Assembly (NCBI GenBank): GCA_902563835.1
Contig: CACEZB010000007.1
Location: 1-64,000, forward strand
Reading direction: 5' to 3'
Source: an uncultured SAR86 cluster bacterium
Lineage (GTDB): Bacteria; Pseudomonadota; Gammaproteobacteria; Magnimaribacterales; D2472
DNA length: 64,000 nucleotides
The notes under the pieces were generated by a model. That model did no database searches and had not been told where the DNA came from. It was given only the letters and a program-made list of their open reading frames with translations. Positions 1 to 8,933 of this stretch are shown here, in pieces. Numbering within the stretch: the first letter of the stretch is position 1; each line of letters opens with the position of its first letter. Position numbers and translations under genes: made by a program.

Positions 1-1
1 A

Positions 2-148
2 GAAATTAGTAGAGAATCTCTTGAATATGCACGCTCAAGAAGTTTTGAATCTGACATGCTTGAAAAAATGACAAAAGAAGTTTTAAAGCAAAGCTTTAGT
101 GATCTTAAAATTTTAATTCTAGAAAACGGTCTTAGGATAAAATCATGA
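2..148 (+). CDS. C-terminal end of an unidentified protein (truncated by window edge)
   Basis: An open frame enters from the left edge and ends with TGA at 146-148, giving the last 48 residues of a protein that ends in ...ENGLRIKS. The segment is rich in Lys, Glu and Leu and looks helical, with no motif I recognise. Its stop overlaps the start codon of the next gene in an ATGA arrangement (ATG at 145), so the two are almost certainly translationally coupled and functionally linked. Function cannot be assigned from this fragment. Confidence 0.6.
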   Translation, partial: EISRESLEYARSRSFESDMLEKMTKEVLKQSFSDLKILILENGLRIKS

Positions 149-861
149 TTAAGAATATCCACAAAATTTTTATTTTTTTAGTTTTTGTTGTTTTCATTCA
201 AAATGGTTTGGCTCAGGTCAATATGCCACCTATTGAAGATGACAAATTCTTTGATGCCCTAAACCAAGAATTAGAATTTTTCGAGGCAGATTGGATAGAC
301 AATCATTCTATTACAAGAGATATTATTCTTGGGGCCTCATGGGTGAATCAGGATGATCAAGAAAATTACTTAGGCCAAGTTATTTTTACTGACAAAAAAT
401 TAAAAAGAAAGCTAAATAATAAAGGTAATGTTAAAAATGAAATAGCAGTTTTATTAGTAGTTATTACAAATAATTCAAAATACAGAATAATATTTGATGG
501 AAGTTCGACAAGCATTATTATTGCTGAAAAAAATAAGATTCAAAAAAGTGAATTCGAAGATGTTATTAAAAAATTTAACTTTAAGGCCGGCAGATTTGGA
601 AAGGCAATTTCAGAAATATCAACTTTAGGCATTGCGAGTTCCAAGGGCTATGATGAAATGAGAATTGGTTCAATAAGATCTAACCTTTTAAAAAAATCTA
701 TTAAAAAAACAATTATTGAGCCAGGCGAATCATCATCAAGTTTATTATTTATACCTGCCTCATTAATTAATAATAATTCAATTATTTCAATACCTATACA
801 AAACTTAAGAAGATTAATTTACCTAGACCTTCAACTAAATTTACCAACAGAAACATCTTAA
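145..861 (+). CDS. Exported protein of unknown function
   Basis: This encodes 238 residues. Residues 1-23 form a typical Sec signal peptide: a basic MIKNIHK start, a run of Phe/Val/Ile/Leu, then GLAQ as the likely cleavage site. The mature part alternates charged and beta-like segments with no Cys, zinc or catalytic motif that I recognise. It starts inside the stop of the preceding frame (ATGA overlap), so the pair forms an operon, and a hairpin terminator follows at 894-920. It is probably periplasmic or outer-membrane associated. No family assignment is offered. Confidence 0.7.
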   Translation: MIKNIHKIFIFLVFVVFIQNGLAQVNMPPIEDDKFFDALNQELEFFEADWIDNHSITRDIILGASWVNQDDQENYLGQVIFTDKKLKRKLNNKGNVKNEIAVLLVVITNNSKYRIIFDGSSTSIIIAEKNKIQKSEFEDVIKKFNFKAGRFGKAISEISTLGIASSKGYDEMRIGSIRSNLLKKSIKKTIIEPGESSSSLLFIPASLINNNSIISIPIQNLRRLIYLDLQLNLPTETS

Positions 862-893
862 ATATTTTCCCCTACGGGATGCCAATTTGCTAT

Positions 894-920
894 AAAGCCG
901 ACATTAGTGGGCTTTTTTAT
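894..920 (+). terminator. Rho-independent terminator after the exported-protein gene
   Basis: AAAGCC at 894-899 pairs with GGCTTT at 910-915 and is followed by further Ts to 918. It lies 33 bp after the stop at 861 and before the end of the opposing gene at 930. The stem is short (6 bp), so it is a moderate call. Confidence 0.55.
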
Positions 921-929
921 TAAGATCAT

Positions 930-1472
930 TCAACGGATAAAAATTGGATAAGATGTTTTGAGATTTTCTAAGTCATCTTCATAAACAGAATCTAATGCTG
1001 CAGTTAGACTCCCACGAGCTTCTTCATCTTCCATTCTTTTAATTGATTTTTCCATTCCTCGATACATTTCTTTGTGGTTAGAGCATTCTTCTTTATAAAC
1101 AGCTAAAGCTTCTTCAAAACAATCCCACATCAAAACATAGTTGAAGAAAGTTTTTTTTGAAAAGGCTGGACTAATAATCCAGCTAGGACAGCAATTATCA
1201 GCAATTCCATGCGAATCAAGAGTTAAGAAATTATATTTTCGAAAAAACTGTTTATTGATTTTTGCTGCATTAAATCCAATTAACCAAGTTGATACAAAAG
1301 CAGCTCTTGTTAAGCATTCGTTAGATGAGTGGTTTATAAAATGTTCTGATGAGCACATGCAGACAGTGTATCCTCGTTCAGCATTTCCACATACAGCACC
1401 ACGCCTTGGACTTACCATGTATTTTTCAGCTCGATAATTTAAAAAATCTAATTGTTCTTCAAGTTTGTTCAC
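930..1472 (-). CDS. Cysteine-rich protein of unknown function
   Basis: The open frame can begin at TTG 1490 (186 residues), but GTG at 1472 has an AGGA eight bases upstream and is the better start, giving 180 residues. The protein has clustered cysteines (CGNAERGYTVCMC near the N-terminus, DNCCPSW in the middle) and no signal peptide. The C-terminal third is helical and acidic (KSIKRMEDEE region). The Cys spacing could bind metal or an Fe-S centre, but no known motif matches. It is transcribed divergently from the small secreted protein at 1532, with a very short shared promoter region. Confidence 0.6.
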   Translation of the reverse strand: MNKLEEQLDFLNYRAEKYMVSPRRGAVCGNAERGYTVCMCSSEHFINHSSNECLTRAAFVSTWLIGFNAAKINKQFFRKYNFLTLDSHGIADNCCPSWIISPAFSKKTFFNYVLMWDCFEEALAVYKEECSNHKEMYRGMEKSIKRMEDEEARGSLTAALDSVYEDDLENLKTSYPIFIR

Positions 1473-1531
1473 AATACTTATCCTAAACAATGTGTTTTAT
1501 TTTGACAAATCGATGTGGCATTATTACTGGA

Positions 1532-1873
1532 ATGAAAAAATTCCTATCTCTATTACTTCTATCGCCTTTAGCAGTATCTAATGACTTCAATATTGATTCA
1601 GCCAAGGAGATAGCAATAAAAAATCTAGATAAGCTGACATCTTTGAAGCCAGAATGTGTGAGTTTTTATTTTGAAGGGCGGAATGAAACTAAAACAAAAT
1701 TCTGGTTTGAAATCAGAGAGCTTCATAATAAAGATTGTGGAGGCGACCCATACACAGCTCCTATTATTGCAAGTGTATATGTAACAGATACAAAAGAGAT
1801 ATTTGTATATAACTTAATCTGTAATGATTATTATCGAATAGATTACTACAGTTGGGATATGGACTGTAATTAA
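1532..1873 (+). CDS. Small exported protein of unknown function
   Basis: The frame opens at 1490, but the sensible start is ATG 1532. It gives a classical signal peptide (MKKFLSLLLLSPLAVS) followed by a mature domain of about 95 residues. The mature part holds three or four cysteines (KPECVSF, NKDCGGDPY, LICNDYY, MDCN at the very end) that could form disulfides after export. No family is recognised. It appears monocistronic, divergent from the Cys-rich gene on its left. Confidence 0.6.
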   Translation: MKKFLSLLLLSPLAVSNDFNIDSAKEIAIKNLDKLTSLKPECVSFYFEGRNETKTKFWFEIRELHNKDCGGDPYTAPIIASVYVTDTKEIFVYNLICNDYYRIDYYSWDMDCN

Positions 1874-1923
1874 TAACAGATTTAAAATTTATTTATTAAT
1901 CTATCCTAAAAATGCATTTTATT

Positions 1924-2211
1924 TTATCTAATTAATTTTGGAATTATTTCATATTGAGCAAGTATCCCAAAAAGAATCACAAATAAGAAAGCAAATAAAA
2001 TATTTAAATTCTTCTTTTCCATCCATTCAAATGAGTTCTCTAAAACTTTTCTTATCCATTTGTCAGTTCTATCCACCAATGAAACCGCTTTTCTAGTCCA
2101 TTTATCAGTCACTTCAATTAATGGAATTAAAAGTGCTGCAATGATAAGCCATATAATCCCATTCAAGACTACATCAATAATCCAGCCAACTACTATCCAA
2201 TTAATTTCCAT
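1924..2211 (-). CDS. Small membrane protein, two predicted helices
   Basis: The 95-residue product has a hydrophobic segment at about residues 5-30 (WIVVGWIIDVVLNGIIWLII) and a second at about 70-88 (LNILFAFLFVILFGIL), joined by a charged loop with two similar DKWTRK / DKWIRK stretches, which suggests a small internal duplication. It starts with ATG at 2211. It is likely an inner-membrane protein. No family is recognised and no operon partner lies on the same strand nearby. Confidence 0.55.
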   Translation of the reverse strand: MEINWIVVGWIIDVVLNGIIWLIIAALLIPLIEVTDKWTRKAVSLVDRTDKWIRKVLENSFEWMEKKNLNILFAFLFVILFGILAQYEIIPKLIR

Positions 2212-2312
2212 GTATTTTATTAGAGTAAAAGAAAATAAATTAAATTAAAAGTTTTTAACTATTCACCTCATATTTAATGTAAGATTGCCTTTTCTTAATA
2301 AGGATATAATTA

Positions 2313-2558
2313 ATGAATATATACGTAGGTAATATTTCTTGGGGTTTAAACGACCAAGATCTTGAAAATCTTTTTGCAGAGCATGGAACAGTGACTTCTG
2401 CAAAAATTATCACTGACAGGATGACAAATCGCTCAAGAGGGTTTGGATTCGTTGAAATGAGTGATGGTGCTGAAAAAGCTATAGAAGCTTTAAATGGCGC
2501 TGAAGTAGATGGAAGAGAGTTAGTCGTTAACGAATCAAAGCCAAGAGATAAGAGTTAA
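2313..2558 (+). CDS. RRM-domain RNA-binding protein (cyanobacterial Rbp type)
   Basis: At 81 residues this is a single RNA recognition motif with almost no extension. RNP2 is IYVGNI at residues 3-8 and RNP1 is RGFGFVEM near residue 42, including the aromatic positions that stack on RNA bases. This matches the short glycine-poor bacterial RRM proteins, which bind single-stranded RNA and are often cold- or stress-linked. ATG at 2313 follows AAGGA. The 3' end overlaps the convergent NTF2-like gene by 4 bp. Family assignment is secure; the physiological target is unknown. Confidence 0.9.
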   Translation: MNIYVGNISWGLNDQDLENLFAEHGTVTSAKIITDRMTNRSRGFGFVEMSDGAEKAIEALNGAEVDGRELVVNESKPRDKS

Positions 2559-2950
2559 TTTAAACTTTCCAAAGCTTCAACCATCTTTTCTTGTACTTTT
2601 AGTACTGCTTGGTATGGTCTAATCATTACTTTGAATTTGATAATTTGTCCGTCTTGATTCCATTCAATTATGTCAACACCATTGACTGAGATATCATCGA
2701 TATATGTTTCAAATTCTAAAACCGAGTGAAGGCCGTCATGAATTTCTTTAGTATATTTAAACTTTTCCATGTTAAATGAATTACCTGCTGCTTGAAGATA
2801 CATCATGGTAATCGCTTTTCCTTCTAATGGTTTAAATACTACAGGTGAAGAAAATACTGCATTTTCAGCCAAAAGCTTATCTAATAATTCGGGATCATCA
2901 CCTTTAACAACTTCATGCCATTTATGGATTAATTCTTTTGCCGTTTTCAT
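2555..2950 (-). CDS. SnoaL/NTF2-like fold protein
   Basis: The 131-residue product begins MKTAKELIHKWHEVVKGDDPELLDKLL and continues with AENAVFSSPVVF. This is the characteristic opening of small NTF2/SnoaL-like alpha+beta proteins (helix with W, then a D..L.ELLAEDAVF-type strand). Such proteins are small enzymes or ligand-binding pockets of varied function. No signal peptide is seen and it appears monocistronic. The specific substrate cannot be inferred. Confidence 0.75.
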   Translation of the reverse strand: MKTAKELIHKWHEVVKGDDPELLDKLLAENAVFSSPVVFKPLEGKAITMMYLQAAGNSFNMEKFKYTKEIHDGLHSVLEFETYIDDISVNGVDIIEWNQDGQIIKFKVMIRPYQAVLKVQEKMVEALESLN

Positions 2951-3031
2951 AATTGATTCCTAAAAAATGAGTTTTGTTTTGATAATCTCATATGGCATTA
3001 TAGACATGTATTTTTATATATAAAAAACAAA

Positions 3032-4117
3032 ATGATTATCGGCGTTCCAAAAGAAGTAAAAAATAATGAAAGCAGGATAGGTCTCACCCCAGATTCTGTA
3101 GAGACCTTAGTCAAGGAAGGGCATGAGATTCTAATTCAAAAAAATGCTGGTGCTAATATCGGCTTTTTAGATGAGCAATATATTCAATCAGGAGCAAAAA
3201 TAATTGATTCTGCTGAAGATGTTTATAAATCTTCAGAAATGATTGTAAAAGTTAAAGAGCCAATTCCAGAGGAATATAATTTTTTACGAGAAGACTTAAC
3301 ACTTTTTACATATTTGCATCTTGCTGGGGATGCTGAAAATGCAAAAAAATTAATTGATACAGGTGTTAGAGGAATTGCATATGAAACCGTTACTGCTAGT
3401 GATGGCTCTATGCCATTGTTAGCACCTATGAGCACGATCGCTGGCCAATTAGCATTTATTGTAGGCTCATACCATCTTTTAAAACACAATAAAGGTAAGG
3501 GTGTAATGATTGGGAAACTAGATGAAATTGAGCCAAGGGTGGTAACAGTAATAGGCGCAGGTGTAGCCGGTACTCAATCAATTATTAAAGCAATGGATAA
3601 TAATGCTTTAGTTAAAGTAGTTGATTCATCACAAGCAAAGCTAGATAACCTTGAATCAAAATTTGGATCAAACAATATCGAATATATTTTATCAACGAAC
3701 GATTCTATTCAATCTTCGATTAATGAATCTGATTTGGTTATTGGTTCTGTTTATGTGGTTGGAAAGGAAGCTCCTAAAGTTGTAAAGAGGGACATGTTAT
3801 CTTCAATGAGTCCTGGTACAGTCATGGTAGATGTTTCCATAGATCAAGGTGGTTGCTTTGAAACTAGTAAACCCACAACTCATGATAATCCTACATTCCT
3901 AGAAAATGATATTGTTCATTATTGTGTAACCAATATGCCTGGTGCAGTTCCTTTGACAGCAACCCAAGCTCTTAATAAAGTTACATTGTCTTTTATAAAA
4001 GATCTTGCAAATAAAGGAATTATGAAAGCCTTAGAGGAAGATAAACATTTAAAAAATGGTTTAAATATACAAAATGGCTTAATAACTCATTCTGGAGTTA
4101 AAGAGGCATTAGGATAA
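3032..4117 (+). CDS. ald: Alanine dehydrogenase
   Basis: This NAD-dependent enzyme interconverts L-alanine and pyruvate plus ammonium. The 361 residues match the usual family length. The start MIIGVPKEVKNNESRIGLTP contains Arg15; KVKEP contains Lys75 and YLHLAGD contains His96, the pyruvate-binding and catalytic residues of this family. A Rossmann motif VIGAGVAGTQS follows near residue 172, and DVSIDQGGCFETS holds the conserved Asp of the NAD site. It sits 18 bp upstream of an SDR reductase with its own AAGGAG site, so the two may be co-transcribed. Start at ATG 3032. Confidence 0.95.
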   Translation: MIIGVPKEVKNNESRIGLTPDSVETLVKEGHEILIQKNAGANIGFLDEQYIQSGAKIIDSAEDVYKSSEMIVKVKEPIPEEYNFLREDLTLFTYLHLAGDAENAKKLIDTGVRGIAYETVTASDGSMPLLAPMSTIAGQLAFIVGSYHLLKHNKGKGVMIGKLDEIEPRVVTVIGAGVAGTQSIIKAMDNNALVKVVDSSQAKLDNLESKFGSNNIEYILSTNDSIQSSINESDLVIGSVYVVGKEAPKVVKRDMLSSMSPGTVMVDVSIDQGGCFETSKPTTHDNPTFLENDIVHYCVTNMPGAVPLTATQALNKVTLSFIKDLANKGIMKALEEDKHLKNGLNIQNGLITHSGVKEALG

Positions 4118-4135
4118 TAAAAAAAGGAGAAATTT

Positions 4136-5143
4136 ATGGAAAGAGTATTAGTAACTGGCGCAACTGGATATATAGGACTGCATTGCGTAGATCAGCTTTT
4201 AAAACAAGGCTATGCTGTTAATGGTTCTGTCAGGAGTCCAGAAAGAAAAGATGAAATCTTTGAAGCTTTAAAAAAGAACCATACTCCAACTGATAATTTA
4301 AATATTTTTACTTTCAACTTAACCGAAGATGCGGGTTGGGATGAAGGAATGATGGGTTGTGATTATGTGCTTCATGTAGCATCACCAATTTCATTGGATG
4401 CGCAGGATGAAGAATATTTCGTGGGACCTGCGGTAGCTGGTGTTGAACGAGCATTAAAATTTGCCAAGAAACATCAAGTAAAAAAAGTAGTTCTTACTTC
4501 ATCTGTTGCAGCTATTTTTGAAACCACAGTACTCAAACAATACTATGATGAAAGTGACTGGTCTGATCCAAATAAACCTGAAATTGGTCATTATGCAAAA
4601 AGTAAAACATTGGCTGAAATGGCTGCATGGGATTTTGTTAAAAACGAGGGAAATCCATTTGAATTTGCTGTTATAAACCCAGCACTAGTGATAGGGCCAT
4701 CTCTATCTGGTGACTTAGGAGAATCAAATAAAGCTATTTCATTACTTGTGGGTGGGAAAATGCCTGTCACAGTGCCATTACAGTTTGGTTATGTGGATGT
4801 AAGGGATGTTGCGGCAGCCCATATTTTAGCAATGCAAAACCCTTCAAGTAATGGTGAAAGGTTTGCTCTTTCAGAAAAAGATCTATGGTACAAGGATGTA
4901 GCCAAGCTTTTAAGAAAAAATGGTTTTGACAAAGCACCGAAAATAAATCTACCCAAATGGACTGCAAAATTTTTAGCTAACTTTAGTAATGAAATAAAAT
5001 TTGCACTACCCAATATTGGAAGAGTTCGAAGTGTTAAAAATACCTCAAAAGCAAAAGATGTTTTAGGCTGGAATCCAAGACCTGCGGAAGAATCCATATT
5101 AGAAATTGCCAATCAAATAAAAGATATGGGCTTAATTAAATAA
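4136..5143 (+). CDS. NAD(P)-dependent SDR, dihydroflavonol-4-reductase-like
   Basis: This extended short-chain dehydrogenase of 335 residues acts on an unknown carbonyl or alcohol substrate. GATGYIG at residues 8-14 is the dinucleotide-binding motif, Ser122/123 precede the active site, and Tyr153-x3-Lys157 (HYAKSK) is the catalytic pair. The overall layout (NLTEDAGWDEGMMGCDYVLHVASP and VINPALVIGP) is that of the DFR/cinnamoyl-CoA-reductase-like group. A strong AAGGAG sits upstream. The last 8 bp overlap the convergent membrane reductase gene. Confidence 0.85.
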   Translation: MERVLVTGATGYIGLHCVDQLLKQGYAVNGSVRSPERKDEIFEALKKNHTPTDNLNIFTFNLTEDAGWDEGMMGCDYVLHVASPISLDAQDEEYFVGPAVAGVERALKFAKKHQVKKVVLTSSVAAIFETTVLKQYYDESDWSDPNKPEIGHYAKSKTLAEMAAWDFVKNEGNPFEFAVINPALVIGPSLSGDLGESNKAISLLVGGKMPVTVPLQFGYVDVRDVAAAHILAMQNPSSNGERFALSEKDLWYKDVAKLLRKNGFDKAPKINLPKWTAKFLANFSNEIKFALPNIGRVRSVKNTSKAKDVLGWNPRPAEESILEIANQIKDMGLIK

Positions 5144-5885
5144 TCCCTGGAATTACGGCTTTTCTGTTTTTAGGGTAATTATCAAAGTTATCTTGATACC
5201 ATTTATGATGAGCTATCGCTCTAGGAAACAAATTAGCAATCGTCCATATTAAAAATACAGCACCTGCTGAACTCCAAGTCAAAATTGCCCATCCAGCCCA
5301 TTCAATAATCTCACCAAAATAGTTAGGAGAGGATATATATTTATAGAGAAATTTATTTGGAATATGGTAGCCGCTTCCTTTTTCCTTTCGTAAAGCAATC
5401 ATTAAATAATCTGACTTTATATTTATAAACATACCTAATACAAATATTAGAGTCCCAATTAAAAAAGTTGGCGATGCAAGCCACTCGATTGAATATTGAG
5501 AAAAAACAAAAATACCAAAAAATTGAATACTTACATTAACGTGATTAAAAAAAAGTGCTGACAAAGGAATGGTCATTGGCATTTCTTTTTTATCCATATT
5601 GACCAAAAAAGGGTAGATAAAAGTTCTATGAACATAATGCACGAGCCATAGAAAGAGAAAAATAAAATTGACAATATTTAATTTATCAAAATATATAACA
5701 CTTAAGATAATCATTAGATATACACACGGAGACTCCATTAACACCCATCCAAGCCTTGCAGGAATTTTTTTACCCCAGCCGCTTTTGATATGGCGACCAT
5801 AAGGCGCATTCTCATAAAAAAGATATATAAATGTTATAAATCCTATTAGGACCCAAGTAATTAAAAAAATATTAAATGTATTCAT
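5136..5885 (-). CDS. Steroid 5-alpha-reductase (SRD5A/DUF1295) family membrane protein
   Basis: The 249-residue polytopic membrane protein has about six hydrophobic segments. The C-terminal signature KYISSPNYFGEIIEWAGW, preceded by GYHIPN, closely follows the 3-oxo-5-alpha-steroid 4-dehydrogenase C-terminal domain. The N-terminal YGRHIKSG and LGWVLMESP also resemble eukaryotic SRD5A1/2. The family reduces enone double bonds in lipids using NADPH. The bacterial substrate is unknown and could be a sterol taken from the environment or an isoprenoid. It overlaps the preceding convergent SDR by 8 bp. Start ATG 5885. Confidence 0.8.
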   Translation of the reverse strand: MNTFNIFLITWVLIGFITFIYLFYENAPYGRHIKSGWGKKIPARLGWVLMESPCVYLMIILSVIYFDKLNIVNFIFLFLWLVHYVHRTFIYPFLVNMDKKEMPMTIPLSALFFNHVNVSIQFFGIFVFSQYSIEWLASPTFLIGTLIFVLGMFINIKSDYLMIALRKEKGSGYHIPNKFLYKYISSPNYFGEIIEWAGWAILTWSSAGAVFLIWTIANLFPRAIAHHKWYQDNFDNYPKNRKAVIPGII

Positions 5886-5964
5886 AAAATTATTATAAAA
5901 ACAAAGTTTACAGTTTTGATTCTAAATCATAAACTTAGCAGTAAGTTTTTTTAAGGGGGTTATC

Positions 5965-7659
5965 TTGGAAGATTTTGATTTTGTTATTTTAGGGGCTGGC
6001 TCGGCTGGATGTGTTCTTGCAAATAGATTGAGCGCTAACCCAGAATACAAAGTTTGTTTAATTGAGGCAGGGTCTAAAGATAGCGACCCAAGAATACATA
6101 TCCCTATTGGCTTTGCTTTTTTTGGCGCTGAAAATCCAGTAAGTTGGAATTATGAAACTGTACCCCAAAAAGAGTTTGAAAAAGTTGTAGTTGCAGAACC
6201 AGAAGCAGCTGTTGTTGATACAGCAGGTGGATTGCATAAAGTGGAGACAGAATCACTCGAACATAGAAAAGGATTCCAACCGCGTGGAAAAGTCTTGGGT
6301 GGATCGAGCTCAATTAATGCAATGTTATATGTAAGGGGCCATAGATGGGATTATAATCATTGGTCTAACTTAGGAAATGATGGTTGGTCATATAAAGAAA
6401 TCTTGCCTTACTTTAAAAAAGCTGAACATAACGAAATGTTTGATGATGATTATCATGGCCAAGATGGCCCTTTAAATGTATCTAAGATTAGACATGAAAA
6501 TACACCAGTAAAAGACTTTGTAAAGACAGGTTCAGAAGTCTTTGGATATAACGAAGATTTTAATGGTGCAAATCAAGAGGGTATAGGCTTCTATCAATGT
6601 ACTCAAAAAAATGGAAAAAGGTGGAGTGCCGCAAAAGGATATCTGGTACCAAGCTTGGATAGAGAAAATTTAACTGTTATGACAGATACAACTATTAATA
6701 AAATTATTCTTGAAGAAGAAGGGATTGATTATAAAAAAGCAGTAGGAGTTGAATGCATTAATAAAAATGGAGAATATTTTAAAATTAATGCCAAAAAAGA
6801 AGTTCTTTTATCATCGGGAGCTTTTGGTTCACCGCAAATAATGCTTAGATCCGGAATTGGACCAGCAGAAGAAATTTTAAAACATGATATAGAACACCAG
6901 CATGACTTGCCTGGAGTTGGTAAAAATTTACAAGACCATATTGATTACTTAACAGTCCATAGATATAACTCAATGGAATTAATTGGAATTTCACTTAAAT
7001 CAGTCTTCTTAAAATTTCCAATAGAGATACTAAAGTATATTTTTAAAAAAGTGGGGTTATTCACTTCAACAATTGCAGAGGCTGGAGGCTTTATTAAATC
7101 AAAAGAAGATAAAGAAATTCCCGATATTCAATTACATTTTATTCCTACAATGGTTGTTGATCATGGAAGAACACAACTTTGGGGTCATGGCTTAGGTTGT
7201 CATATGTGTCTTTTACGACCCAAATCTAGGGGTGTGGTTACCCTTAATTCATCAGATCCTTTTGACGATCCAAAAATAGATCCAAAATTTTTATCTCACC
7301 CAGATGATATGCAAGACATGATTGCTGGATATAAAAAAATGATGTCCATTATGAATAAAGAATCCTTCTCTAAATACACAGCTAAGCACACCATGAGACC
7401 AATAGACATAAATGATGATAATGATATAGAGCAAGCTATAAGAGAAGAAGCAGATACCGTATATCACCCTGTCGGAACTTGTAAAATGGGTAATGATGAA
7501 ATGGCTGTTGTCGATAATACTTTAAAAGTTCATGGGATAGATGGCCTAAGGGTTGTAGATGCATCAATTATGCCAACTCTTGTAGGTGGAAATACCAATG
7601 CACCAACAATTATGATTGGTGAAAAAGCTTCTGATATGATATTAAGTGATTGGAATTGA
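5965..7659 (+). CDS. GMC-family FAD oxidoreductase (choline/alcohol dehydrogenase type)
   Basis: At 564 residues this is a glucose-methanol-choline oxidoreductase, which oxidises a primary alcohol with FAD. The N-terminal LGAGSAGCVLANRLS binds the FAD ADP moiety, RGKVLGGSSSINAMLYVRG is GMC signature 1, and SSGAFGSPQIMLRSGIGP is signature 2. The C-terminal YHPVGTCKMG supplies the catalytic His, and GNTNAPTIMIGEKA the His/Asn partner region. An extra stretch of about 28 residues (72-100, Val/Ala/Glu rich) separates YETVPQKE from the signature and is absent from ordinary members. The start is TTG 5965 with AAGGGGG just upstream. The alcohol substrate is not predictable. Confidence 0.92.
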   Translation: MEDFDFVILGAGSAGCVLANRLSANPEYKVCLIEAGSKDSDPRIHIPIGFAFFGAENPVSWNYETVPQKEFEKVVVAEPEAAVVDTAGGLHKVETESLEHRKGFQPRGKVLGGSSSINAMLYVRGHRWDYNHWSNLGNDGWSYKEILPYFKKAEHNEMFDDDYHGQDGPLNVSKIRHENTPVKDFVKTGSEVFGYNEDFNGANQEGIGFYQCTQKNGKRWSAAKGYLVPSLDRENLTVMTDTTINKIILEEEGIDYKKAVGVECINKNGEYFKINAKKEVLLSSGAFGSPQIMLRSGIGPAEEILKHDIEHQHDLPGVGKNLQDHIDYLTVHRYNSMELIGISLKSVFLKFPIEILKYIFKKVGLFTSTIAEAGGFIKSKEDKEIPDIQLHFIPTMVVDHGRTQLWGHGLGCHMCLLRPKSRGVVTLNSSDPFDDPKIDPKFLSHPDDMQDMIAGYKKMMSIMNKESFSKYTAKHTMRPIDINDDNDIEQAIREEADTVYHPVGTCKMGNDEMAVVDNTLKVHGIDGLRVVDASIMPTLVGGNTNAPTIMIGEKASDMILSDWN

Positions 7660-7669
7660 TTTTCCTTAA

Positions 7670-7987
7670 ATGAAAAAATTCTTTACATTAGCAACATTAA
7701 TTTTAAGCATAGGATTAATTGCTGATAACTATTATCTTATTGATGTCAGAACTCCAGAAGAATTTAAATCTGGTTATCTTGAAGATGCAATAAACATTGA
7801 ATGGCAAAATATTAAAGATCTAAATAAACAAATTAAAAAAGATGACAAAATATATTTGTATTGCAGGAGTGGAAACAGATCGGGTAAAGCAACAGATATT
7901 TTAATTGCTTTGGGTTATAAAAATGTAATAAATGCAGGAGGGCTCAAAGAGGCCTCAGAGAACCTTAGCCTAAAGATTATTAAGTAA
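7670..7987 (+). CDS. Secreted single-domain rhodanese (PspE/GlpE type)
   Basis: This encodes 105 residues with a signal peptide over residues 1-18, followed by one rhodanese domain. YLIDVRTPEEF is the CH2A motif, and CRSGNRSG starting at Cys65 is the active-site loop that carries the persulfide in sulfurtransferases. Periplasmic PspE-like function is likely. It starts 10 bp after the GMC gene and ends 9 bp before the patatin gene, so these three genes look like one operon. Confidence 0.88.
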   Translation: MKKFFTLATLILSIGLIADNYYLIDVRTPEEFKSGYLEDAINIEWQNIKDLNKQIKKDDKIYLYCRSGNRSGKATDILIALGYKNVINAGGLKEASENLSLKIIK

Positions 7988-7996
7988 GATTTATTT

Positions 7997-8920
7997 ATGC
8001 GAAATTTTTTTAGTTTTTTATCTAAATTTTCTAATAAAAAAATTATATGTTTTGATGGCGGTGGAGTTAGAACAATAGCATCAATAGTTTTCTTACAAAA
8101 ACTCGAAGCAGCAAGTGGTAAAAAAATTATTGATATATTTGATATGTTCATAGGCACAAGTGCTGGCTCATTTAATGCTGCTTGTTTCGCCTTTGGCGGA
8201 TTAAGCGCTGACAAGATCAAAAGATATTGGTCCCATCAATATTTAGAGAAGATTATGAAATCATCATTTTTTTGGGATAAAGCTTCCTTAATTCAAGCTA
8301 GGCCTAGATATGAAGATGAAGGTAGACTTGAGGTTTTAGAAGAAATATTTGGTGAAAATACCTTAAAAGAATCTAATAAACCTTTTCTCTCCCTTTCTTA
8401 TGATATTGAGAAAAGAATTCATGTAATTCATGATTCTATCAATACCCCTGATATTAGATTTGTAGATGCTGTTGCAGCCTCAAGTGCAGCACCAATGTAT
8501 TTTCCAACCTATCAAATGCCCGATAAATCTTGGATGATTGATGGCAGTATAGTGACAAATAATCCAACTTTAATAGGCTATCTATATGCAAAAGAAATAT
8601 TAGAAACAGAGAACATTAAAATTCTTAGCATTGGCTCAGGTCAAAATAAAAATAAAATTAATGGAGATACTTCTACTAAGTGGGGTGGTGTTGGTTGGCT
8701 AAGAAACGATATTATGGGCATGTTATTAGATTCAGAAATTCATAATGAAATATCTAGTGATATTTTTAAAGATAATTATTTAAGAATTAATTCTCCTCTA
8801 GGAAAGGTAAATAGATTTTTAGATGATGACTCTGAAGAAAATCTTGAAAGAATACATTTGATGGGTATGGAATGGTGGACTAAACACGGCGATTCAGTTC
8901 TTAAATTTTTAGAGGAATAG
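7997..8920 (+). CDS. Patatin-like phospholipase
   Basis: This is a 307-residue lipid acyl hydrolase. The oxyanion-hole glycine loop is DGGGVR at residues 20-25, the nucleophile elbow is GTSAG with Ser55, and the dyad Asp is Asp182 in IDGS. No signal peptide is present, so it is probably cytosolic, acting on membrane phospholipid or storage lipid. The gene follows the rhodanese with a 9-bp gap. The catalytic dyad is fully present, so activity is expected; substrate specificity is unknown. Confidence 0.9.
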   Translation: MRNFFSFLSKFSNKKIICFDGGGVRTIASIVFLQKLEAASGKKIIDIFDMFIGTSAGSFNAACFAFGGLSADKIKRYWSHQYLEKIMKSSFFWDKASLIQARPRYEDEGRLEVLEEIFGENTLKESNKPFLSLSYDIEKRIHVIHDSINTPDIRFVDAVAASSAAPMYFPTYQMPDKSWMIDGSIVTNNPTLIGYLYAKEILETENIKILSIGSGQNKNKINGDTSTKWGGVGWLRNDIMGMLLDSEIHNEISSDIFKDNYLRINSPLGKVNRFLDDDSEENLERIHLMGMEWWTKHGDSVLKFLEE

Positions 8921-8933
8921 ATAATTTTTTATA

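Noticed and set aside
1141-1437. 98-codon frame on the plus strand
   Set aside because: It is antisense to the Cys-rich gene at 930-1472, lacks a ribosome site and shows no protein-like pattern.
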